A stretch of DNA of 64,000 nucleotides, from positions 6,618,342 to 6,682,341 of the forward strand of contig NC_049995.1 in assembly GCF_000003815.2 (NCBI RefSeq). Reading direction: 5' to 3'. The notes beneath the pieces were generated by a model. It worked only from the letters and a program-made list of their open reading frames with translations. It made no database searches and was not told the origin of the DNA. Both the position numbers and the translations under genes were made by a program. How positions within the stretch are numbered: the first letter of the stretch is position 1; each line of letters opens with the position of its first letter. This DNA comes from Branchiostoma floridae. Lineage: Eukaryota; Chordata; Leptocardii; Amphioxiformes; Branchiostomatidae. Positions 12,465 to 23,500 of the stretch are shown here, in pieces.

Positions 12465-12745
12465 TGTGTATTTAGGCGGGAAGCGTAGGACGCCATTTTG
12501 TTGGCGTGTTTTGATGAGGTATAATTGCACCTGAGATTTTCCTGTTTTTGCACGCTAAAACGGGAAAACAAGAACATCATACCTGTTCTGATCTCTTCTT
12601 GGAGCTTTTCAGAAGATATTCTGAGGTGAGTTTTTGTTCAGGCATCATTTTGTAGTGTAGTATTGGGCAGAAAACCCGCATAGATTTGGGCGGGATTTTC
12701 ACGCAGACGAGCGAAAACTCAGGTTGTCTAGCTGTCGAAAAATCG
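12465..12745. promoter_or_regulatory. Candidate RAD21 (or bidirectional) promoter with E2F- and YY1-like sites
   Basis: Contains tttaggcgggaa (12471-12482) and tttgggcgggat (from 12685), both close to the E2F consensus TTTSGCGC/GGCGGGAA, and cgccattttg (12491-12500), a YY1-like site. Such combinations are common in cell-cycle and housekeeping promoters. It lies about 2 kb upstream of the first RAD21 coding exon, whose acceptor at 14581-14584 implies an upstream non-coding exon, and upstream of the divergent C22orf39-like gene. Motif reading only; no transcript evidence. Confidence 0.3.
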
Positions 12746-12878
12746 ATCTTACGCACTTGATCAACCGTTTCTTTACCATTTTTGTAAAATACTAGAAGAA
12801 GTCTGCGTATCATTATTTTCATAATGTTTTTGCTATATATACGTAGATTGGGTCGTTGAAAACCAAACGTTCTGCGAT

Positions 12879-12978
12879 NNNNNNNNNNNNNNNNNNNNNN
12901 NNNNNNNNNNNNNNNNNNNNNNNNNNNNNNNNNNNNNNNNNNNNNNNNNNNNNNNNNNNNNNNNNNNNNNNNNNNNNN
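12879..12978. other. Assembly gap (100 N)
   Basis: Exactly 100 N. It falls in the presumed first RAD21 intron or 5' region. Confidence 0.95.
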
Positions 12979-14584
12979 CGTTATTATCATATAGCCTATC
13001 CAACTGACAGTTATTTCACACAAATTCATTTATAACAAATAAACACTTTAATACATTACATAAAAATACATTTGCAATATATATATTGTACAATAGTGTC
13101 TATATATAATACAAACATTAAACTATTTCATCATCATCATTTAAGTAATAATTTTAACTAATCATCTGTTTGTGAGATAGCATATCAGCATCAACATGTG
13201 GCTTATTTGCAATACAAACTACATGTATTAAGTGGAGTCCTGGTACCCCCCATGCAGAGCCTTTTCACTTGGGCACGACAAAGTACGTATATATGAAGTG
13301 ATTTAGGAAGGTACCGGCTTAATCACGTTAGAAAGCCATAATGAAAATGTGTAAAATCAGCATAATTCCTTTTCAAGTATCCCTATATTCCCCATGTGGA
13401 GCCCTAATTAACATAACCAATCAATCATAATATTTTTGACAGTTATGCATGGTTTACACACAAACAACAGTACAAAAAAAATTCATGACTGTCCCCTGTA
13501 TAATGGTGCGGTCCAAAAAGTGGTCGGTTATTAGAATAACCGACCACTTTTGAGGTTACTGCCTGATAACCCATGGGAAATGGGGGCCTCTGATTGGCCA
13601 ACTCCATCTGGCTATATGATAATACGTTTTATCTCAACTCTACATCAATTTTTCATGGGGGTGGGGGGCGTGTTGTCTGGATGTTGTTGTCGTTGAACTA
13701 TAAATACTAGTCCTGTTTCCCTCCGCAATACATAATCTATGCTTCAACTGGTCCCAAAGCATTGTTTGTTTTTCAAAATGTGTATTGACTAGTGACTTCT
13801 GAACGTGCTTTTGGGTGTCACTGTTTTAGTTGAGAGACAAAAAATTTTGGTCTTTTGGTAACTTTCTGATTACAATAATGCTAGTGGGATCATGGCATTC
13901 ATAATTTGTAAGTTGTTCATGTACAGGTATCAAGTTATTAAGAAAAAAGGCGTCGATATATGTTAATAATATGAATAACAAATATGTGTGAAACTCGGCA
14001 TAGTGCGCTCTTACATGACACCACCGCCAAATTTTACTGTCTTGTAAATTTGTATTGTCTGACTGCCTTCTCTACAGCTAACATATGCAAATCTAACTAG
14101 TATTTAAAGAACTACAATGGAATAGGTGTCAGCCTGCTTGAAATACCTTTATAATCATAATGGCCTTATGTTTAATTTCTGTAATTTGTTGTCAAAGTAA
14201 TGTTTACATTGCAACCATCCCACTTGACTGTATGTAACATTCTTAAAGATCATAAATCTGTCTCTGCACCAGGATTTGATATGGATTTTTAAATTCAAGT
14301 GACATGATCAGACCTCTATCACTCTTCTTTATTTTCCCTGGAAGAAAAATTGATGGAGGTAACTTATGTCCAGAAGTTGTCTTGTGAATCTTATCCACAG
14401 AATAAATTGATTTGTCATTATAAGTGAAATAGAATATCGTTAACTTGGATGCATATCTTTGTGTTTAAAGCTAGTTTCACTTTATCCTTTGACAGTGTTA
14501 CTTTTTAGACAAAATTTTGTACTCTGTTTTTTTAATCTGTGGCAAAACGTAAAGTCAATCATAGTTTCTTCTTTCCCAATTCAG
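12979..14584. other. Presumed 5' intron/UTR region of RAD21
   Basis: No coding exon seen. It contains a perfect 17-bp-arm hairpin (13516-13551) and ends with a polypyrimidine tract and cag acceptor just before the RAD21 start exon. Confidence 0.5.
13516..13551. repeat. Perfect 17-bp inverted repeat (hairpin)
   Basis: Arms aaaagtggtcggttatt and aataaccgaccactttt separated by 2 bases. It is probably the core of a palindromic mobile element, but a longer inverted repeat is not obvious. Confidence 0.8.
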
Positions 14585-14597
14585 TGAGTGAGAGACC

Positions 14598-17500
14598 ATG
14601 TTCTATGCCCATTTCATCTTGAGCAAGAAGGGCCCCCTGGCCAAGGTGTGGCTCGCTGCTCACTGGGACAAGAAGCTGACCAAGCAGCATGTGTTCGAGA
14701 CCAGCATTGAAGGCAGTGTGGAGAGCATTCTTCATCCAAAGGTACTGTGCATTACAAATTTATTTATTGATGAGGGAAGAGTGTTTTTGCCAGGCCTTTA
14801 CAGCTGTGATTTGGCCCCTAGAATGTAATTCAGGCACCTATGCTGTGTTTCAACCAGAGAAAGGTGCCTTTTTGTTTTGTAACAAAGGTAAAAAAAAAAG
14901 TTGTCTTTCTCACTTTTTTCAAAGTTTCTGTCAGTATGTTTGGCCCGCAAAATGCAGGAATTACTAGGGTTACAGATTTTAAAAAAACTTAGGGGGAGGA
15001 TTCCCCCAGACCCCCTACAATTCTAACTCCTGTATGATGTATCGCGCACTTCTTTACCTTTGCTGTACAGGGTTCTAGTGAGGATTTTATTTTAGCGTAG
15101 TGGGAATGGCATGGTAGCAAAGCGACTAATCAGGAGATTGGTGTGGAAGGGGGGGTCTTGGTCCTTCCACAGTGAGATTTGAAGATGTAGAGTTAAAAGT
15201 TAGGATCTTGGGGTCAGTTTTGAGTGGCATATCATCATTTTTCATTGTTCAGACATTTATCAGTCATTGTTGAACAAGCAAATGACAGCAAAGCACCACT
15301 ACACTAGTTAAAAAGTAGCGTAGTGGCCCTTATTTTAGCGTAGGGGTCACAAATTTTAGCGTAGTGGCCCACTACGCTAAAATGCAGTAGCTAGAACCCT
15401 GCTGTAGTTAGATGCTTCTATGCTGTGAAAAAATCCAGGTGAGAACAATAACCGGTTGAAGGGGAATATGCCAGTCAAGGCCTGATCGACTGATCCGAGA
15501 TTCCAACAAGGATATAATGTATCTTTTCAGGTGAAGATGGCTTTACGAACATCAGGCCATCTCCTGCTGGGTGTCGTGCGCATCCACAACCGCAAGGCGA
15601 AGTACCTTCTGGCCGACTGCAACGAGGCCTTCGTCAAGATTAAGATGGCGTTCCGGCCTGGCGTTGTGGACCTCCCAGAGGAAAACCGAGAAGCAGCGGT
15701 GGCGACCATCACCCTTCCCGAGGTGTTCCACGACTTTGACACCACAGTTCCTGACTTGAAGTGAGTTATAAAGATTGTAATATTCTCTTTGTCTTTATGT
15801 ACCCAGGTTTTCTGTTAGATGTATCTGGGTGTGTCTGTTCTTGTGTGTTCGTACTTATTTGAATACGCCATCAGTAGAGTGGAAGGAATTGTCATCGCAA
15901 AGGTCAGACTTGCATTTGTAACAGGTAGTATTTAGTTTAGATGTGTGAAACTTGCAAGGAACTTAACAGTATGTTAGCAATCAGTATGTGGCACTCATAT
16001 ATCATTAGGACCTATTTGCTCTACATTATTATGAGAAATGATTACTAATTAGATCATACAAGCATTTTTTCAATATCATATCTTGCACTTTAGTCGAGGT
16101 ATTCATGTAGTTTTCATTGCTAGCTCAAAACTGCAATGTAATAAAAGTACAGTGAACAATATTGGCTTCTTTTAGACATGATATGATACATTATGTGTTC
16201 TAACTGTTTTGTGTTTCCTGCTGCAGTGACTTTGACATGCAGGCGTTCACCATGAACCAGAGCCGTGTGGAGGAGATCACCATGAGAGAGGATGTGGGGA
16301 ACATCAACATGATGGAGACAGACGCCTTCGGTGAGGGGAATTTTTGAGCTAGATGTTTACCAGGGCTCAAAGTTAGATGCCTTCAGTGAGAGAGATTTGT
16401 TAGCTTAAGGTGTAGCCAAATTTGTAACCGATAGGAAGAAATATCAGCTCTTTCAAAATACTGAATGGTTTTCTCTGGCTGTTAAATGTGATGCAACATG
16501 TGTTTGTATCAATGTATCCGTATTGTCTTTTATCATGATTTAAATCGTCCTTTATCTAAACATGTCACATTCTTGTGAGTAATTCAATACTAATTAAAAT
16601 GTACTGTAAATCGCAGTGCATAAGATGCAAATGCACTTCAAAATACTAGCAACTGATTTTAGTAAAACCTTTTTGTTTGCTCATGTTAAAACGAATGATT
16701 TGAAAGATTTTTTGTGATCATGTATGGTTATAGTCTTGTGGTACATTTAGACTCATTTTGAGGACAATAAAACTAACAAAATCATATCCAGTTGCTTGAG
16801 TAAATGCTTTTTAACTAACAGATACATTATTTTGACCTCAGGTGATCTTCCTTTCGACGACAAGGAAATGTTGCGAGATGCCAGCAACATGGACGAGACC
16901 CTGTACAACACGGCTGACGCCAGCAACCTGCTGCTGGACAGCGATCACAACAAGAAGGACGAGACGGTAGAGAAGCGCCACCCCGAGCTCAGATATGACG
17001 ATCCCATCAAGGATGACTTTGGTGGAGCTCCCGGAGACGGTATCCTCGGTAAGTACTGTAAATTATTAAATATTTGTATTCTTGGTGAGTACATATAGAA
17101 TACAACTTGGGGTGTTCCGTATCGCCCGAGGTACGGCCTGACCTATTTGTATTATACCCTGTAAGTAACTTTTTTTTCTACAAAAAAATTGCAAGGGGAA
17201 GCATTGCAATTGAGCACAGCCACCAAGTGGGAGACATAAGGTTCTCCCTACCATGGTGTGAAGTTTTTGATAAATAAATAAAAATAGCGGATTCTATGGC
17301 TTCCTATGGGCCAAAAATACAATCAGACAGATTACAGTTGAAGACTGTGGCCATATGTGCTCCCTGGTCAATCAGAATTTTATGCTTGCCATAGGATCTG
17401 CTTCCCAGTGTAAATAGATAAATAACATTGTTCAAAATTCCCTACAATATTCTGTGTTCTGGTACAGGTGCTGACTTCCTGGGTGCTACAGCTGGGGACT

Positions 17501-20500
17501 TGTTCGGAGAGGCTCCTGGTGCGACTGGTGACATCTCCATCGGACCTGAGATAGCAGCAACACCCATCCCTGAACAGGCCAATGGTAAGCCTAGGAAAAA
17601 ATTGTTGTGTCCTGTTTCCCTCCCTACCCTAGAAAAACCTGCCAACCCTAGACTTTTTGGGGGGATGGGAAGTGTTGTCACATAGTATGCAAAGCTGGTG
17701 TGTTGTACCCGCTAGGAAATATCAGCTATGTCACTAAAACGTACATTCGTAGCTGATATTGAAAATTGATTGGCCAATACAGTGATGAAAAACACATACA
17801 AATGTTCGATCTGTTTCAAACATTTGTGAAATAGCAGATGACTATAAATGTGCATTTTGCAACTATTTATAAATCATTGACAAGAACTGAAAGATCTGTG
17901 ATAACTGGTTTGATTACAGACAAGGAGCGTGCAGGTCCTAGCGGTGAGTTACAGCCAGACCAGAACGCCACAGCTGTCGCCGATCAAACAACCCTGGTAC
18001 CAAACGAACGAGAGGCGTTCGCGTTAGAGCCACTAGAAGTCACAGGTAAGTTTTATTTTGTTCTGAGCAGTTTTATATTCCTGTGTTTTTAGTATTGTCA
18101 TACCTTGATTTAGCCCCAGTAGGATTAAATATTTCAAGGTTTCAATACGACATTTACCACAAAGAAATACATTGTTGTATTTGACACTACATAAAATTAT
18201 ACAGATTTACTTGGTAATACAAATGTTCTACTGGATTTTTCCAATAAGGCTTACCAAAATGAGTTGTTTTCATTTGCTTAGGCTTTCTGTTTTTTCCTGT
18301 TTTATGTTGGTTTTATTTCGTTATTGTTGAATGCATGAGGAAGTTATTCGTTTCCGTTTTTGTTCAGGTCCTGCGCCAGCCGTGGCAGGTAAAGGATGGT
18401 TTTTCGGACACACTAACCGTAGAGTTTTCACTAGAGTGTGTGCAGTGCCTCTGTTTTTTGACAACTTCTTACACAAGTGTGGTTTTTCTTAGATATAGAG
18501 ACTAAGACTGTGTTTTCTAAAAGAAAAGATTGAAGTTTTGCAGTGCCTGTCACTAATTCTGCTCACTTCTTTTCAGATTTAGGTTGTTTTCTTATTCCTA
18601 GCCATGTTGTGGTGTCTATCCTACTTAAGCTTGAGTTTTCTCCTCTGACTGAGTGTGCATGTGTCTGATTTTTCCAGTCAGGTTGCAAGCAGTCAAGATG
18701 ATGTATCTTGATAAAGAACGTGATAGAGATATGCCAAAAAGCAGTTACACGGGCAACTGGATATGATTTTGGAAATGAGGATGTAGGAGATGAGTATTAT
18801 CGGGCCGATTTACGTATAGATTCGTGTCCCATCCTACGCGCAAAGGCTAGGCAGGCACAGTGTATAGGAACACCGTGTTAGTCTTGGGAACCCGGTGCAT
18901 CATTTCCTTGTCAATCCCAGGGGGAAGGTTTGACCAGGTCGGCGGTCAGGCTAGTCTTTCTATTTTTTTTGTTCTGTTTTTCAATTTTTTTGAAAAATTT
19001 TTTTATTTTTATATTTAAATAAAATTTTATAATATATAATATAAATATAAATTTTTTTTAAATAATAAATATTTTAATATAATTATTAATTATTATTAAA
19101 AATATTTTTTAATAATATATAAATATTATTTTTTATTATAATTTAAATAATAATTTATATAAAAATATAAATTAATATAAATTAATTAAATAATAATTAA
19201 AAATTAATATAAATTAAATTTAATAAAATATAAATTAATTTCAAAATAATAAAAAATTATTTTAATAAAAAATTTTTTTTTTATTATTTTAAAGCTAGTT
19301 ATTTTCTTAATTTTTTATATTTTAATACGGTTGTCTTAAATCTAGCCACAAAGAATAACTGGGGCCCCTAAGAGATTTCCAAAATCATATCCAGTTGCTT
19401 GAGTAACTGCTTTTTGGCGTATCTTATTACCAGGATGTCTCACCCTCATTGACGTATCTTGATAGAGATAGCAGGTTCAATGCTGACTACGAGTCTTGAC
19501 TTGTTAAAACAGGTGTGAAAGAGACCAGAGTGCGTAAGAAGCGGAAGCTGATCGTGGACCCGGTGATCGAGCTCGCCAGCTCAGAGATCCGCGCCCAGCT
19601 GGAGGACACCTCGGACATTGTGACGACCCTTGACCTGGCCCCGCCCACCAAGAAGCTGATGCAATGGAAGGAGATGGGAGGAGTGGACAAGCTGTTCACC
19701 ATGCCGTGCAGGGCTGTAGGGGCCAAAGTCTTGTTAGCTGTAAGTTGGGGTCCTTCTCTTAGTTTGAACAAGACAGTTAACAAGATATCGTCTTTGCAAT
19801 TAGAATAGAAAGGGTGAACAGAAGCTAGAAATTCATTAAGAATGTATATTTTGGTGCTATCCTGCTCTCAAAGAGTGGACAAACTGTTCACCATGCCGTG
19901 CAGGGCTGTAGGGGCCAAAGTCTTGTTAGCTGTAAGTTTGGGATCCTTCTTTAAACAAGACAACATTGAGAGAATTGACAGTGCTTACCACTCCATTCAA
20001 CTACAGTGGACAAAACTGCATCTTTGCCAAAGTCTTGTTAGCTGTAAGTTTGGGTCACAATTCTAAACCAGCGTCCAGCCAGGCTGTATGTGGAAACAAT
20101 CCCATGACTTTTTTCTTTACGTCTTGTCTTACTTTTCGTTCCCGTCTGGGTTGAAAACTTGATGCAGACCTAAACAAGACAGCTGTAGGGGTCAAAGTCT
20201 TGTTAGCTGTAAGGTAGGGTCCTTCTTAAAACATGACATTTGACCTTGCAACTAAAAATGAAATTTGTCATCTAGTGATGATGAAGAGAAGCTAAAAAGT
20301 CATGAAAATTTTATATTTTGAGCTATCCTCCTCTCGAAACGATAAAATACATAACACATTAGAAGATGTTTGTTGAAGGAAAATTTTGTTAAGTGCTTTC
20401 CCTCTGTCTTCAGATTTTCCACAGAAATTTGACGACTGTCATCCCAGAGGACCTGAGAGAAGAGAAAGGATCGACAGTCGATGATGAAGAGAGAATGGAG

Positions 20501-23500
20501 ACTGAGTCCACAGAGATGGGAAGAGATGACATATATGGTGAGTTCTTTTTGTTAGTTTAACCATTTCAATTATGAACAAAATATCTCAGTTAAAAAAAGA
20601 TTTAAGATTGCTTTATCTGAATCATTGATACATCCTCAAAAATTTTAATTCATAGATTTTGTTAGTCTTTTGTTAGACTGTACTCCATCACCACAGAAAA
20701 CGGTCATTAACAGTAGACAAGGGCACTTTGTGTGTATGGTAGGTTGACTAAATTTTAAGTTCCTTTTCATTCATAAATCTTTGTAAGAGTTCTTCTTTCT
20801 TTGGATTTTTTTGGAAATGTTGGTCATTCCCTAACATGTTTTTTTCTGTGACCAATGTTGGAAGCAAGCAAAATTGCAAAATGACATTAAAAATTAAAAA
20901 AAAAAGCACTTTATGTTGAGGTGTTTTTTTTTGCTTTACTAAAAATTCCCTTTTATCCATAAATCTTTGTAAGCATTCATTCTTCCTTTTGTACTTTTTG
21001 GAAATGTTACTCATTCCCAAACATGTTGTTTTCAGTGACTGATGCTCAATACAAGCAAAGTTACCAGTGAAAGGGTATGTCACACCGTAAGGGGTGGTAT
21101 AACCTTGTCGTGTGTAAGCACGTCGAGCGATCATGTTGACAATGCAAGTAAATGTCTGATTCCTTTCCAGACGATGGCCCAATGTCATTCGGCGGTCCCG
21201 CGTCAGTGTCCAGCCTGGGCAGTGTTCCGGAGCCGCTGCCCATGGGAGACGATGATGATGATGATGACCTGCCTCCCAAGTCGGTGGAACCGCCGGAGGT
21301 GCCCGAGAGAAGGCCCTCGCCCGCACCGGAAGAACAGGTAGGAAAAATATCCGGAAACACAAACACACAGACAGACACTCCAAAATCTAGGCAAAGATTG
21401 TGGATAGATTTTTGTCAAGTTGTATTGCTGCATATTTTGTCATTTATGAAATGAAATACAATACACTACAAGTACCTACAGTTAGGGATTTTTTATTTGA
21501 AAGGTCATTTTGTTTTAGCTCAATTTTTGTTGTGCAAGTCTTGAGTCTTGGCCTTATTTGTTAAAATGGCAAAATAAAGACATTCCAACCTTCTGTGAAA
21601 GACATACTTAAAAAAAACACATTTGTTTAACAATTTATTTGACATCAAACATGTTAAATTGTTGAATTTTTCATTTGCAAGTGAACATATTAGATATTTT
21701 GTTTCAGAATTTTTCTAGTGCAAGATATCTTGCACTTAGTTTTTGTTTTTATTCTTATATACACCTTGGAGTTTACATGTAGACAATGTGTTTTCCATGC
21801 TTCTGATTCTGAATATGATTTTACACGTGCTTACGTTATTTCATGCTTTCTGTCTGTCTGCTTATGATTTTGTATGCTCTATGTCCCCAGGCTGTTGTTA
21901 GTAAGAACAGTAGGGCCTCTCCATCAAAGCGCAAGGTAGACAGTGGCTTTGTGTTGGGTGGTTTGCTGTGTGTGAAAAATAACATTAATTTAGTGTAGTA
22001 TAGGCATCCCTAGCCTGCTAAAGGGTAGTAATCTGGATTGTTTGAAACTACAAGAATGGCATGTGAAACTTTTGAATGATAAATGGTTTACTTTAATCTT
22101 ATTTCTGTAATCTAACAAAGTCTTAAAAAAGACTCAGAATGGCAGAGGTACTAGTACTAGTAATAACTAGTATACTAAAATGTGTCATATAATGGCACAA
22201 ACGGTGATCAGTAAGGCTTTGAAAGCATGTGGACAGCATGTTGGACAAACTTTAAAAAAAATCCAGTTGCTCAAGTTATTTGGATTCTTGGGATTGGACT
22301 TCAAACTAACTTATTCATTTGGTGCATCAGTTATCTTTCCCGTTGCTATTTTTGGTGTTCAAGATTTGTAAGAAAAATTGTAATGTTGTCTCATACCTTA
22401 TATAGTAAAAGCACCTTGCTATTGAAAAGATGTAAATTTTGATCCCTTACTTTCTCTTTTAGTAGTATATGTCCATAGAATGCTTGCTGTGTGTTGCTTT
22501 TGTTGTCAAGATTCTTCCATGGTTTTACAGATCTTTTGAGATTTGGAATTATTTTTGCTTGATTCCTGTCAAACTGCACTACGTGTTAACAGGGCAAGCT
22601 ATAAAGAATGTCTATATTTGCATCTACTGTGAATGTGAGTGTGTTGACTAAGACTTCCCTCCCTGTCTGTGTTTCAGAACCAGCTGGGTGGAGTAGAAGA
22701 CTTGTTTGGCGGGGCAGCAGACAGTCCTGCTGTGGACCTTCCCCCAATGTCACCTGTCAAGACACCATCATCATCACCCAGAAAGGTAAACTATTTCATC
22801 TTTCTGCTTACTTACAGCTGTAGAAATTCTTACTCTTCAGTGAGCAGTGGAGAAGAAGAATCCATTGTGACCCGTGATGCCATCACTGTTGTCCATGTTG
22901 AAGGTCTAGAAGCCACTGAGGTCTTCCAGGGTTCTAGCTAGCGCAAAGTTGCGTAGCGGCCCGCTACGTTAAAATTTTGGACCGCTACGCTCATTTTGGG
23001 GCCGCTACGCTTATTTTCAATACAAAGTAGCGGCATTTTGACTGTATTTATTTGTGCAATAATGCCAGATAAAATGTAAAAAAACGTTGGTTTCAGTTGT
23101 TTCAGAGGGAATCGCAATGAGCAAAACACAAATACATGTGACGGCGCTGCCTGGCGTGACTTATCAGGTCCCATGTGCACAGAGCGCACGGCCGAGGCGG
23201 GTCTTCATGTTGCCCTCCCATATGTGGCAAGCCCAGAGCCATATTTGGGCTAGACTGGCTTATTACGACTTGCCGAGGGAGTGTCCTTGTATGACAATCT
23301 TTTTCGTGGAACTTGAACAACTACAACTACAAATACGTTTCCTCCACGTCCTCAACGCTTTTTCCTCGTAACTTGCGCGCCTAACCTCACTAAACTGCAT
23401 TAATAATTTTTAAGGATAGAAAAAATAATAATCAGACACTTGTCCCTCATACACTTGGCACGTCCCGATCAGGCCGTGGGAGGCTGTTGAAAAAGTTCGT

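Noticed and set aside
15527-15745. Minus-strand frame opposite RAD21 exon 2
   Set aside because: Antisense of a well-supported RAD21 exon.
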